Origin: Setophaga petechia | Lineage: Eukaryota > Chordata > Aves > Passeriformes > Parulidae | Direction of reading: 5' to 3' | DNA: 64,000 nt | Assembly (NCBI GenBank): GCA_024362935.1 | Contig: JANCRA010000009.1 | Coordinates: 14,260,572 to 14,324,571 of the forward strand | Part shown: positions 17,831 through 30,065 of the stretch, piece by piece | How positions within the stretch are numbered: position 1 is the stretch's first letter | Layout: each line of letters opens with the position of its first letter | Position numbers and translations under genes: made by a program | The notes under the pieces: model-generated | Told to the model about the DNA's origin: nothing | The model's database searches: none | What the model saw: the letters and a program-made list of their open reading frames with translations, nothing else

Positions 17831-17958
17831 ACCGGGAGCGCGGACCGGGAGCGCGGAACGCAGCGCGGGGCCGCGGCCCCTCCGCCTGCCCCCTCCCCGC
17901 CCCGGGCAGCCCGGCCCCAGGCAGCAGCAGGCGCGCCGCGGCCAGAGCCCCGAGCAGC

Positions 17959-18000
17959 ATGCGGAGAGCCGCCGCCGGGGCCCCGCCAGCATGTACGTGA
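17959..18000 (+). other. Short upstream ORF overlapping the CDX2 start codon
   Basis: ATG at 17959 opens a 13-codon frame ([13 protein letters not shown]) that stops at TGA 17998-18000, past the CDX2 ATG at 17991 and in a different frame. Both ATGs have A at -3. It matters only if transcripts begin upstream of 17959, as the TATA box suggests. Confidence 0.6.
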
Positions 18001-18492
18001 GCTACCTCCTGGAGAAGGACGGGCCCATGTACCCCGGCCCGGTGCGCCACTCGGGGGGGCTTAACCTGGCGGCGCAGAACTTCGTGGGTGCCCCGCAGTA
18101 CGCGGACTACGGCGGCTACCATGTGAACCTCGACGGCGCCCAGTCCCCCGGGCCGGCCTGGCCCGCGCCCTACGGCGCCCCGCTCCGCGACGACTGGGGC
18201 ACCTATGGCCAAGGGGCGCCGCCGGCCGCCGGCGCCGTCCACGGCCTCAACGGGGGCTCCCCCGCCGCCCCCATGGCCTACAGCCCCGCCGACTACCACC
18301 ACCACCACCACCACCCGCACGCCCACCACCACGCCGGCCCCGCGCCCCACTGCTCCGCCGGGGTCGTGCAGCCCCTCAACGCCGCCGGCGCCGCCGCCAG
18401 CGCCGCCCCCGAGCCGCTCTCCCCCGGTGGGCAGCGCCGCGGCCTCTGCGAATGGATGAGGAAGCCGGCGCAACCCCCGCTCAGCAGCCAGG
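17991..18492 (+). CDS. CDX2: CDX2 exon 1
   Basis: From the ATG to donor GTAAGT. 502 bp, ending one base into a codon. Encodes the activation domain, His tract and CEWMRKPAQ motif. Very GC-rich, with a 225-codon antisense shadow frame. Confidence 0.96.
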
Positions 18493-21172
18493 GTAAGTGC
18501 GGGCCGGGGCCGGGCGGGCCGGAGCTGCCCCGCCGACGAGTCCCCCGGCTCCCCGTTTCACCGGGCAGCTCGGCAAAGCCTTTTCTCGGGGAGAGTTCCC
18601 CTAAACAAACCCTCCCGAGGGTCGGTCCTCGGGAGAACAGGGCTTCCGGGCTCTACCGACCGCCCGTCCGCGCTCAGCGCTGGGTGCCGGGCCGGTGAGC
18701 AGCCGCTGCCGGCCCCGGGGCTCGGTGCCCGGGGGTGCGCTTCGGTGGAGCAGGGTGGAACGGTCCGGATCCCGAGGAAACGCTCGCTCTTCCTGCCACT
18801 GCTCCGCTCTCCTGCTTATAGCCACTTAGAAGATTTTTATAACCAATTATAGTCATATAAATCATCGGCCGGTGTCGCTCCGCATTTGTTTCTGAGTCAC
18901 TGGACGCCTGCCCTTTATTAAGGTCTCCGTGCGGCCAGGCCTCCCGAGCGACAGCAGCGGCCACTTGCCAGCCCGATCCCTGCGGGCCGTGCCGTGCCCC
19001 TGGCCGGGCCGGGCCAGGCCGGGCCGTGCGAGGGCGTGCCCTCCCGGGTCAGGCCGTAGCCGGCGCCGCGCTCCCTTGTGATGTTAATACCCCCGCAGAC
19101 CCTCTCTTTCATTCCACCGTGCATCAGCCAGGGGACATGCGTGTCCCGCGCTTTGATATACGCCTTCCACGGCTACTATTTCCTCTTTTCCTTTTTAAAT
19201 TTTCTTTCTTTTTTTTTTAATTTTAATTTTTTCAAATATTTGTATATAGTGGCCAGGAGAAAAAAAAGGATGACGACTTTCGCAGCGAATAATGACTTAT
19301 GGCATTCCCCTCTCATCCCCTGCCTTGCGTGACCGACGGCAGGGCCGGCGGGGGTGCCCCGGTCGGAGCGGAGCGGTGCGGGAGTCCCGGCCGCGCCTGT
19401 GGCCGCCGCACCTCGGGGGAAGAGCCTCGGTGCCCCGGCACCGTCCGCTGGCACTGCCACGTCCCGAGTGCCGGTGGAATTCTTACAGGCCCACCGCGCT
19501 TCCCACAGCAGCCCGTGGTGTTCCCACAGTTTGAGCTTGTGCGGTGGTGGCCGGTCCCTTGTCTCCATTCAAATTCTGCCTTTGGAGCCAGTGTTTATGT
19601 TAATGTGCAGAGCTGGGGGGATGAAAGCGCCTGCCGCCATTTGTTCAGTAGTGGTAATTCAAACAGAATGTGGCTGTCATTAAGGCTTTGAGAAGGGTTT
19701 TTCTTTGATAAGATCTCCTTGTCCTGCATTGTTTGGGATTGTGTTCCCTATTCACTGGCTCTGGGGAGTTTTCTCTGATCAGGCTTGTATCTTTACAGGG
19801 TGCTTTTGTTGTGGTTTGCGGAGAGTTTACCTGAACAAAGTCAGCCTGCTAGCCATTAAGCACCTTGGGGGCAGAGACTCCCCGCCTCGGCTCCCTGGGG
19901 AACGGGAGGGCCGGGGACACAACCAGTCGAACAAGAAACCCTCGGGAAAAAGGAGGTCAGCGGCTGCGGCGATGCACTCTCACCGGCTGCTAGCTGGCAT
20001 CGCCTTCGGATTCCCTTGGGTTTCGCTGTTTGTTTTGGGGTGTTTTGCTTGTTTGTTTGTTTGTTGGCTTGGGTTGTTGGGTTTTCTTGAGCTCTGAAGT
20101 TTTACGTCACACTTCCAGGCTTCCCAAGAAATCCCTGTAGCCCCCGTGCCATAACAGAAAAGGGGGAGCTGGCCGCTTCACGAGCGGTTTCCCGCAGCCG
20201 CTCCCGATTCTCCGCCCTTAGACGGCTGTTTCTCGCTTAGAAACGAAATCACCGTGCCCTCAACGGGCCTTTTCTTTTCTTCTTTCCCTTTTCCTCTTTC
20301 TCTGTAAAAAGTTTGTTGTCGCTAGGGAAGGCAAAACAAAACCAAAAGCCAACAAATGCACAGTGAAGGTGTCCCCGTGCGAGGCAGGGCTGTGCGGTGG
20401 GGCCAACCGGGACCGGGAGCTCTGCGCCCGCCGGCATGCCTGGCATTGATGTCCCGCGTCCCCAAGGAACTGCAGAACGTCTCCGCCCGTCTGGTGCGCT
20501 CAGAAGAGCCCAGGGCAGGGGGAGGCGAACAGCAAGCCCGGGAGCGGGGGATAGGACTGCTCCTGATCGCTCTGCACCGCAGACAGAACGGCTGCTCTCA
20601 GCTCTGCCCTTTGGCTTTGACTTTCTCAACCCTGGCTTTGTGCTCCGCAGTTAAAACCAGGACGAAAGACAAGTACCGCGTCGTGTACACCGACCACCAG
20701 CGGCTGGAGCTGGAGAAGGAGTTTCACTACAGCCGCTACATCACCATCAGGAGAAAAGCGGAGCTGGCCTCCAACCTGGGGCTGTCGGAGAGACAGGTCT
20801 GTCCCAAAAGTGGCGCTCGCTGTGCATGCCACGTGTGGCCGGGCTGCGTGGGGTTGGGATGCGGGGGGCTGGAATGCGCGGGGGCACGGATGAGTGGGGG
20901 CAGGATGCTCGGGATTGGGATGCTTTCGGTGAGAGCCCCTGGGAGGGGGATAGATCCCTGGCGAGCTGTCCCCCCTCACTCCCCTGTCCACCTCCCGGCA
21001 GGTGAAAATCTGGTTCCAGAACAGGCGGGCGAAGGAGAGGAAGATCAACAAGAAGAAGCTGCAGCAGCAGGCGCAGCCCGGCGGCGCGGAGCCCCTCAGC
21101 CCCAGCGGCTCCTTGCAGGGTCCCGCGGCGGGGCCGGGCGCCGCCGGGCTGGGCCCCGCCGCCCCGCAGTGA
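17991..21172 (+). CDS. CDX2: CDX2 caudal-type homeobox protein (3 exons, complete)
   Basis: Join 17991-18492, 20651-20796 and 21002-21172, 272 aa (human 313). It is a nuclear DNA-binding activator specifying trophectoderm, posterior axis and intestine. The N-terminus [16 protein letters not shown] is diagnostic of the caudal family. The activation domain runs to about residue 150 with a His-rich tract at 103-114. The PBX-type tryptophan motif CEWMRK is at 153-158. The homeodomain is at about 172-233, containing [18 protein letters not shown] and [14 protein letters not shown]. The homeodomain is split between exons 2 and 3 just before VKIW, as in other Cdx genes. The C-tail is short and Gly/Ala/Pro-rich, shorter than in mammals. 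CDX1 and CDX4 are unlikely given the N-terminus and the position between FLT3 and PDX1. Confidence 0.97.
18493..20650 (+). other. CDX2: CDX2 intron 1
   Basis: About 2.2 kb. An AT-rich block with CDX-type TTTATAA (18836-18842) and TTTATTA (18914-18920) lies close to exon 1. T-rich and TTTG-repeat low-complexity DNA occurs at 19.19-19.24 and 20.04-20.07 kb. The words FGFPWV read near 20.0 kb resemble a URAD motif but no flanking similarity supports it. Confidence 0.8.
18795..18930 (+). promoter_or_regulatory. CDX2: Candidate intronic CDX2 enhancer
   Basis: An AT-rich cluster set in GC-rich DNA with TTTATAA, CCAATTATAG, CATATAAATC and TTTATTA words, all close to the CDX binding consensus. Position 300-430 bp into intron 1 suggests autoregulatory input. 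Inference from motifs only. Confidence 0.4.
20651..20796 (+). CDS. CDX2: CDX2 exon 2 (homeodomain, N-terminal part)
   Basis: Acceptor TGCTCCGCAG precedes 20651 and the donor GTCTGT (a weak consensus) follows CAG at 20796. 146 bp. Encodes [20 protein letters not shown] and on to GLSERQ, homeodomain helices 1 and 2. Confidence 0.97.
21002..21172 (+). CDS. CDX2: CDX2 exon 3 (recognition helix and C-tail)
   Basis: Acceptor CTCCCGGCAG precedes 21002. Encodes [23 protein letters not shown] and a 33-residue tail ending in PAAPQ. The stop TGA is at 21170-21172. The Gln run is far shorter than in mammals. Confidence 0.96.
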   Translation: MKIWFQNRRAKERKINKKKLQQQAQPGGAEPLSPSGSLQGPAAGPGAAGLGPAAPQ

Positions 21173-21509
21173 CAGCGGCCGGGGACAGCGGCGCAGGGAC
21201 TGCTGGAGGACGCAGCGGAGCGGGCCGGGCCGGGGGCACGGAGGGAGCGGCCCCCCGATGCACTGCACCGCCCCGCGGGGCCGGCCGTGTGTACAGGTGT
21301 ACAGTGTTTGTGTCTCGTCGTCCGGGGGAAGCGTGTCCATCGCTTTATTAATATTATTATTATGTTTGGGTGCTTTTTTTTACCCTGGAATTTGTTAGGT
21401 AAAGTGGGGGCGCTGCCTGCCAGTCGACCCCCGGTATATCTCAGGGATCGGTCCAAAAGACCTTTGCAATGTTGTTGGGCTAATAATGAATTTTAGCAGG
21501 AAAAAAATA

Positions 21510-21515
21510 ATTAAA
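21510..21515 (+). terminator. CDX2: Candidate proximal CDX2 polyadenylation signal (ATTAAA)
   Basis: ATTAAA about 340 bp after the stop codon, followed within 10 bp by a T-rich run (TGTTTTTTTT). It is a common variant signal. A stronger AATAAA exists at 23224. Confidence 0.35.
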
Positions 21516-21954
21516 GCACATGTTTTTTTTATTTTATATTTTATTTTATTTTCTTCTTGCTACCATGAATATGCAAAATGTTCATTCTGCCCTGAGGGTC
21601 AGAGCAGACAAGATAAGGCACTGTTTAAACGTTCAGAAGTGAATTGCTTAATGTTAGGCACTTGTAAAAGAGCCCATAAATCCAGTGCAGATAGTCATCC
21701 ATCCAGATTTATTAGTTGCACTGCAGAGAAATTGAAAGAATTTCGTCTCTTCTGAAAAAGGTGTCCTGTCATGCTGAAGTGAGGAGCCTTGTTTATATGT
21801 GCAATGTCCCTTTGGTTAAACTGTGTGCTGTTTCTCACATTCTTACAATTTCTGTCTTGTTGGGGAGGAGGGGCTGTTTCAGTTGATTTTCCAAAGTTCC
21901 CTTGATTTTATCAGCTTTATGTAGGCTTCATCACAGCTCCATCAGAAGCAGAAA

Positions 21955-21981
21955 TCTGATAGAGCCCTGTGCTCTATCAGA
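21955..21981. repeat. Short perfect inverted repeat (10-bp arms)
   Basis: TCTGATAGAG, a 7-base spacer, then CTCTATCAGA. About 780 bp after the CDX2 stop, so possibly within a long 3' UTR. Confidence 0.75.
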
Positions 21982-22466
21982 GCCTACTTTGCACAGGCTG
22001 TGGCCCATTTCCACATGCTGGCTAGATGGAGGGGATCAGGGAAGAGAGGTCAAAACCCTCACTTAGGCAGAGATGAAAACTAGAAAAGTCCAGTTGATTT
22101 GGCCAAATCACCCTGGCTGTTTGCCATATGTACTTCTTACTTAGGGATGGGAGAAGTCCAGATGAGAAGTGAGGCCAGGCTGGAGGAGCCATGCTGCAGC
22201 CAGTGCCCTTGGCAGGCAGGTCATGTGGGCCTGGGCCCAGCAGGGATGATGGGAACACTGTTCAGCCCCAAACATGTTCTGTGGATTATGGACTTCCCCA
22301 GGATTTAGCCCCATGCTGTTCAGTTTTGGTCATCAAATTTATTTCAGTTATTCCATTTGCCTTCATTTGGTTTCTTCCTCGTTGAAGCTTTTCTTATCTT
22401 TTTGCTAAAATCCAAAGGCAAATGCTGGCAGCATCTACAGAACTGCCTGGGAAGAATGGTCTGGTT

Positions 22467-22533
22467 AGGGACTGACCCTACTGACAAGGCAGCTCTCTCT
22501 GCCTAAGGGACTGACCCTATTGACAAGGCAGCT
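22467..22533. repeat. Short tandem duplication
   Basis: AGGGACTGACCCTA, then C or T, then TGACAAGGCAGCT occurs twice, about 38 bp apart. A local duplication with no coding meaning that I can see. Confidence 0.75.
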
Positions 22534-23223
22534 TCCATTTCCCTTGCGGAAACGGAAAGCGCCAGCCCCAAAGCCTCTGCACAGCATTTTGTCTGCATGC
22601 CTTGCAGGGCCAGGGGCTGGTAGTCCAAGAGCAGATATGTGGCCATGAAAACCTGATCCAGGGCTCCTGTGCCTGGGAGAAGACCATGGTGGGAGCAGCA
22701 GCTCCAGTGCAAGGAACCTGCTTGATTTCCTGCTGCATTTCATGTGGTCTCTGCAGTGGGCCTGGCCAGGAAACACGGGTGCAGCCCCAAAGCAGCAATG
22801 CTCATTGCACACGGGCTTGACATAGAGCACGTCCTGCTGGGTCCAATGTCCGTGGTTTGTTCCTGATCAGAGGGAGGCAGGAGCCAGATTCATCCTTCTG
22901 TGACTCTAAAGGGTCCTTGGATCATTCTGGAGGAGCTGCTGGGGACAGCCAAAGCGGAGCAGCACCCGAACCGAGGCTCTTGGCTCTGCTGCAGTGCAGA
23001 GCAGTGCAGACTGCGGCTCTCCGGGCTCGAAGGGCTTTGCAGGCACCATGTCCCTCTCCTCCCTCTGTGCTGTGCCCGGCACGAGGGCCCTGGGGCGGCA
23101 GCAGCCCCGGGCGGGGCCGGCCCTTGGAGGATGTCCTGCGGCTCCCGGGGCCGCCCCCGCCGCAGCATTGATCCCGGCCCGGCTGCTGCCGGAGCTGCTG
23201 CGCGTTGCTGCGATACGCCTGTC

Positions 23224-23229
23224 AATAAA
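23224..23229 (+). terminator. Strong polyadenylation-type signal in a GC-rich block
   Basis: AATAAA followed 30-45 bp later by a T/G-rich element (TTTGTTTGTTT), the usual layout of a cleavage site. It lies about 2.05 kb after the CDX2 stop and may end a long CDX2 3' UTR or a separate GC-rich transcript. Confidence 0.4.
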
Positions 23230-26099
23230 GCCTGTTTGGATTGTGGAGCAGAGCGCAAGGTTTGTTTGTTTAGTGGTTAGAGGTTCAAAAGTCGGCATTG
23301 TCCCACTGCAAATGAGCACAAGTTTTTTCTCCCTAAGGAAAAGCTGGCTGTGCTGAGTGGGAGGGAGAGATATCGGTGGGTGCTTTTATTTGCTTCCAGG
23401 AATAATTAATGGCAGTGAGAAAAAAGATGACCACGGAGTTATGAAAGACCATCAATAAGTAAATTAATCACAAAGGATCTGAGGGTTTAAGAGGTGCTGC
23501 TTGCTGTGGTTTTGTTAGCATTTACCCATGCCCGTGGGGCTAGGGTGGCACAGGACTGGCAGAATCCAGGACTCCTTGCTGCAGTGGTGGCACACAGTTG
23601 CCTCTGGCACCAGCCCAGGCATGACAACATTTGGGACAGTCCCTGTAATCTTTCAGTCGTGTGCTTTGTCGGTTGGGTTTTTTTAATGCTGAAAGTGTGA
23701 AAATGTCTTTCTTGCTTATAGGACTTTTGAGACAGTTGCCCTCATTGAGGCGAACTGTTTGATGTCCATGGAAGTTTTTTTCTCCAAAAAGCTCATTAGA
23801 GACACATCAACAAACCTGACACATTTTAAACATCCCCATTTCAAATCTCTAGATTTCTATTAGCAAGCATTCATTTTCTGAACTCTCCTCAAATTCTTTA
23901 CTCTGGCAACACAGTACTCAGATTTTTGAGTGTGAGAAGAAAGTAACCAAGCAAATCATATCCACTCCAATTTCAAATTTGTTCCCTCTCCCATCCCCAA
24001 GCAGGCGAACCATCAAGCTGCCATCTTCCTTTATATTCCTCACACACCATAAAGGAATGACAAAAAGAACAAACTGGGTGTCCTGTTTATTTGAGTGAAT
24101 ATTTACAGGCACATGGATCAGTCCATAGCTGAACTATGACATTGAACCAGAAGCTCTCTTTGTTAGAGGTGAGCTGGTTGTGGAGAGCAGTCCCATGGGT
24201 GTTTTCAATTCTCACAGAGCTCCATGCAGTCCTGCAGCAAACAGCCAACCCAGACTGGTGGGTCTCAACAGGTCAGAGCTGCTGCACCTTGCTTGCCAGA
24301 CAGGGGCTGAAGTAGGAGTCCATGAAAAGAAAAATCCAGGAAATCAGAAGGTTTGGCCCCAAAGTTACAAGGAAGTCCCCTGCTCTCTCTCCCTTGTCAT
24401 TTTTCCTGCTCCTATCACTGTACAATAACAAACCAATTGGTATTCCTTCTCTTGGATCAACTCTTAGGCAAATACTAGTTTCTTAAGAAAGCTCTTCAAG
24501 TTTGGGGCAAGGGATGAGAACATGTGCCCATCACAGGAAGAACAGTAAAGTCCTTGGAGGACTTGCATGCCATCTAGAGCAAATGTCTGCTTGCTCTGAA
24601 GTATCCTTTAGGGGCACTTTATGTGTCCTCAGTCTAACAGCTGAGTACTCTGGATCCGCAGAATGAAGACAGGAAGCTTTTATAAAAAGAAAAAAAATAA
24701 AGATCTTACATTAGGAGTAAGCAACAACTTGAGACATACTCTCCATCCAGCATTTTTCCCACACAAGTGACCTCTGTCCAGGCTGTTTCCATCTGTGGAT
24801 GAAGCAGGGGTTAGAAGCACACATCCCAGCCATCTAACAGAGGGCAGAGCCCATCCTTCAGAAACTGAGGGTGGGTTTGCTATGGTTGACTGAAATCATG
24901 GCTCCAGAGGACTGTGTGAGGCCATTGGTTTCTCCTTGCTACTCCATCAGCAGCTGGTGTGGAAAAGGGCAATCAAGGAGTTCACAATTCTGTTGACACA
25001 GCTCTGCTGTGTCATAGCCAAAATTCATGACCAAATACTTTCCCTCAGTCCCACACAAGTGTGGAACTGTGTGCTGAAGTTTAGAGCAGCTAGAGCTGGA
25101 AGCAAACCTTGAACTGATGCCAGAGAAGCAGCACTGGAGGCCTTCCAGGGAGCAAACAGCTTGTAAAGGTTAACAAAAGTCAGCAGCACACAAGTCTGTT
25201 GGGGGCTGTCCAGCTGCAGGGGCAGCTCAGCAAGAGAGCAAGGCCACCCTGGAGTGAGAGGCCACGGGATGGGGGCCCAAGGGTCAGTGCCAAGGAGGTG
25301 CATGCTAGGAATCACCCCAGCAAAACAGCTCTGGTCACTGTCAGAAACCTCTGGGGACAGATGGGAACAAGCTCTCCCAGAAGCCTTAGCAGCCTTCTGG
25401 GCATTGCTCCAGAAGAGCTCTTTGAGGGAGCAGGATGTTCCTGCTCTCCTTGCTGATGAGGAAGGGCTGCTTCCTTCTCACCTGCATGTTCTGTGACTCA
25501 GGTGAACACAGACAGTTTCTTCTAATTAATATCTCAGCTTCTGCAATGCCCCCAGTTCCTTTAGCAGTTTTTGACACTTTCAGAAGTCAAACTTACCCTC
25601 CTTCAAAGAGGGCAACAGAGAGTTACTTGCAAAAAAACTGGAAAAATTTTGAGCTATTCACAAAAACAAACAGTTTGTTGCCAGGAGACTGGAATTAGAG
25701 ACTTGGGAATCCCTTTCAAGCCCTGTATTTCCAAATTGAGGTATCACCTGTTTTGGGATGACACCCACTGGATCCCCCTGCTTCAAAGTAGATATAGGAA
25801 AATGGAGGATGAAAACTCATGGATGATTCTCACTACACATTCACACAGATGTCTAGATACCAATTTGTGGCATTCATTAGACTCCAGACCAGTCAACCAC
25901 TGGTAAATGGCATGAATAATTTTCTCATTGCTCCTAATTTCCTCTAATTAAAACACTAACTCAGCTAAGATAGTATCTAATGCAATCTGTAGAATAGATA
26001 ATCTATTTAATGTAACATCTAACCTATTGGTCCAGGTAGGTGTTTGGATTCAATTTTTCAAACTGAGGGAAGCTCATCATTACCACTCTTAAGTGTGCT

Positions 26100-26425
26100 T
26101 CATAGAACCATGTAATAATGTGGGTTGGAAGGGACCTTTAAAACCCACCTAGGTCCTTCTGCCCTGCAATGAGCAGGGACATCTTCAAACGGATCAGGTT
26201 GCTCAGAGCCCAATCCAACCTGACCTTGAATATTTCCAGGGATGGGGCATCTCCCACATCTCTGGACAATCCATGCCCTTCATCCCCTCTCTGGGAAACA
26301 TGGTCCAGTGTTTCACCACTGTAAAAATACAGTGTAATAATACCAGTGTTTCTCATTGTAAAAAATTTGTTCTAGTCTAAATCCAGCCTCCTTTAGTTTA
26401 AGTTTCTGACAACCCATTTCCAACC
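26100..26425 (-). mobile_element. CR1 LINE, truncated 3' fragment
   Basis: Reads as the reverse complement of the CR1 3' end: TCATAGAA, GGGTTGGAAGGGACCTTTAA, GAGCAGGGACATCTTC, GGTTGCTCAGAGCCCAATCC, CCAGGGATGGGGCATC and further blocks, in the expected order. Only the 3' end remains, with no reverse transcriptase frame. CR1 is the dominant LINE of birds and supports an avian source. Confidence 0.92.
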
Positions 26426-29400
26426 TGCTGATCCCTAGCACTTGAGCTGGACTGAAGAAAATTGGAAAGATGCCAAATGCAACATCTGTGCCTCAGCTGC
26501 AACAGGCAGGATTTGGGGGAAAACCACTGCTTTTAGTGCTCTCCCAAAAGGAGAGAACAAGCCAAACAGAACACCTGGAACTTCCCTTCTTTCAGCATTC
26601 TTCTTCCCTTAGTCACCCAGGTATTTTTGGGCAGCTGTTGCAAGCTTGTGCAGTTTTGCTTTTGAGTCAGATCCTGCTCCCCTGACACGTCTTGCTGCCT
26701 TCCACAGAGTTACAGCCCGGCCTGCAGATAACTTGCATAGACCCAAAGACCTTTGTGAGAGAAAAGCTGCCTTATCTCCTGCATTCTTTGGAAAGAGATG
26801 CTCCTCACTGCTCTGTCCCGTCCTCTTCTGGCATTCAAGAAAAACTTACAGCCCAGGAAACTGAGACTGCTTGTGGTCTAATTTTCCCATGTCATGGTGT
26901 GACCATGCAAAAAGAAAGATCACTTAGGGCTACAAGACTTGCTGGGTCTCTTCCCTCCCTGAGTGTCACCAGTTAAGGCTTTCAACAAAGGCTTGCTTGC
27001 AATTAAGTCCTTGGAGAACATCTTGATGCAGAACTCAAACAGAAACCAGGTACGTGATTCAGGGCACTCCACAATCACCTGGGTCTCAGGATTTTTAAGA
27101 TGACCATTCTGCTTTTCAGCACCTCGAGTGCAGTATGGGCAAGACATGGATACCAAGAGGCCTTCCGAGCCTCCAAAGGCATTGAAACTCCTAAATCAAG
27201 CAAGAGACAAGAGGCATAAGTATCCAAGATTTTTCTTCCTTTTTTTCACAGTTTGAAAATGAGCCAATTCTCTCATGGAGATTGTTGGAAGTCATATAAA
27301 GAGCTGTACAACAGTTAACAGCTGAGGTCTCTTTAAAGATAACTGGAGCTTTTGATCGTGTTTAAGGGGAATTCCAGTCCTCACCTGTTCTAGAGATTTT
27401 TTTTTGTTATTTGTAAAATTTCAGGTGAGATGGAATTTACATTGGTGAGAATCCCTTCCTATCAATAATATCAAAGAAATTTTTTTTCCAGTTTATAATA
27501 CAAATGTGCTATTTGAAGAATAACCTAACCACTCATTTTTCATATATATTAAGTGCATAAGTGTATGCTGTTTTTCTGGAAATTACGCTCATTTTTTTAG
27601 GTCTTCTTTCCCCTCCATCAAGAAGCTTGTATTTATCTATAGAGGTGGAGATAGAGCTAACCATGGAGATCAGAAAAGGGGTCTCTGAAAACATCTTGCG
27701 CAACTATTTCCAGGAATGTAGTGACTCAGAAGAAAAAGGGACTTTCTCTTATCAGGAGTGTGTTTCTTCCTCGAGGACTTCAATCCAGAAACATGATCCT
27801 TTTTCTGTTCCCAGTAACTGACATCCTGCTCTTCCAAGGCCAGAGCAACACTTTGGACCTACTCTTTCACTCTCAGTCACTCCCTCACCAATCTCCTATT
27901 GCAGCTCCAAAGGTGTTTTCCATCCTCAGAGGCTTGGTCCCTGCCGAGGGCTCCTGCCGGTGAAGCATGCCCTTTGTTATCTCTGTGCCTGTGGGCACAG
28001 CTGTGTTCCTGAGCTGGAGCAGAAAAACATCCTCCTGGCCCAAGGAAAGTAGCTGCTCAAGCAGGGGCAGATGGGGCTGGCATGGCCAGGGGCCAGCAGC
28101 CCACCAGAGTCTGTGGTGGTGCCGAGTCTGGGCAGATTCACCCTCCTCCAATGCACATCCCGACTCAGGCATACTGCCATGGACACCTGGAAAGCTGCCT
28201 CCTCCCCTCTTGGTGTAGGAAAGTGCTGCTACATGGGCTGTGGGCTGGGAGCTGCTGTCACACAAACACCCTGCTGCTGACACCTCATGCAAGAGACAGC
28301 AAAATTTAAGGGTAAGAGAGAAAATAAGGAATTTTCCTGTCTCAGAGATAAGGAGATTGCTTCTGCCATGGTAAGGGAAAGAGTTTGGGCTGCAGTGTCA
28401 AGTGCTCCTGGAGGCAGGGGATGCCCTCAGTGGTACCTGCTGCCTCCCTGCTGAGAGAGGGCCCAGGCACAGCCACTGCAGGCAGCAGCGCCCCTCACCC
28501 CGACCTGGCCTGTGCCCCATGAGGGAGGTTCCTGTGGTCTGGGATGGGCTCTGAGGCCCAGAGCAAAGGGAGAGCCCGCAGAGAGGGACACAGGTAAATG
28601 CACCACAGCAGCTGGCAGAGCCCACGGAGAACATGGAAGGAAGGAGTGAGAGCCCAGCAGCCACTGCTCCTTTCCAGGCAGGTTCCCGACCAATTCTCAC
28701 CATGGCACTCTCGTCCCTGCCCACCCAACCTGCTCAACTCACTGGTCCCTTCCTGACAGTCCAGGAAAAAGCAAGGGCCTGTACGAAGTGCTAGGAGCAC
28801 AGTCAGCACAAAACGATGATTCATGCTGAAGGAATCAGCAGCGTGGTGTTATCTGATCTTAAATGTTTAACCTCACTCAATCTGCTTTTCCTTTCTGAAC
28901 ATCATGCTCTATATATGCTGTTTTATGAAAGACACAAGACTGTTTTCTCCCAAATCAGCATGTGCTCAGATGCCTTCAGCTGTGCTCTTCAAATTCAACT
29001 ATTCCATCCTGGTTTAGATGTTCTCAGCCTGCCTCCCAGATCCTCACTGCTCTGGCATCCTGCAGTATCAAATCCCTTGAGAAGAGTACTTGTCTCACAA
29101 AGCCAAGATCAACTCTCCTGAAAATTCTCTGAAGTCATCCAGAACCAGCTTGAGCAACAGAAATCTGCCGTGCTGCAGTAAGTTGCCCATTTGATAAATA
29201 AAGGTCATGCTGAATTCCTACATATGTCCTAACAAAATGAAAAGTGCCAGGAAATATTCCTGGGCCCTGCAGCTCCATCAGCTGGGTTACTGAATGGCTG
29301 TTTTTGTACACAGCCAGCAGCTGGCTTGGGCCAGCTTTTGCTTGCTCAGGAAACCTCTGGGTGGAGATTTAGAGTTAGGAAAGCAATGGGCTGTTTTCAG

Positions 29401-30065
29401 GATGTGGTTTAGGTACAGCAAATCTGCTCTAGAGGGTAACATAGAAATCACCTGCATTTGGTGACAGCTGGGTTCAGCCTGAGGAATGATCTTGAGGCAT
29501 GCTCAAATTATGGGTGTACTCAGATCCCTAAGTGGCATTGAAATCGTGTGAGCCAGTTCCAGAAAAGCATTCCTTCTTGTGTTTTTTTGTAAGAAGACAT
29601 GGATACCTGCAAACTTGAACACTCTTAGTGAAATGTCTCTGGAGATACTCTCCTTTCCATTTACTTCCTCAGAAGGAAGGCAAAAGCACCAGGATAGGAT
29701 AGATGCTGCATCTGTGCTGGACTGACAGGACTGATTCTTGGTGTTCTTTCCAAGACACTGCCCAGAATTGTGCCTGTGCAGTTGACAGAGCTGAACCATC
29801 AGGATGAGGACAGCTGCCAGCACCCATCTGCCAACCTGCTGGCACGCTGACCAAAGGCAACCCGAGCCTCCGGCTTTCAGTAGGGAACTGCCACCTGCTT
29901 CCTCACAGCCAAAATCGCTCTCATTACAGCATCTCTGTGTTGTGGGGCTGGAACAGGTTCAAGACACTCCCAGGAGCATGTGCTCGTGGCTTCAGGAAGG
30001 TCTGGGATCATGGCCGGGACTTCCAGCAGGGAGGAAGGAGGGAAGGCTGCAGTGGCGCAGCGCAG

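Noticed and set aside
17796..18473. 225-codon minus-strand frame opposite CDX2 exon 1
   Set aside because: Antisense shadow of a GC-rich exon. The sense frame matches CDX2 precisely.
20000..20030. FGFPWV words in CDX2 intron 1, resembling the URAD FGFPFV motif
   Set aside because: A six-residue match only. Surrounding residues are unlike URAD, and the position within a CDX2 intron is wrong.
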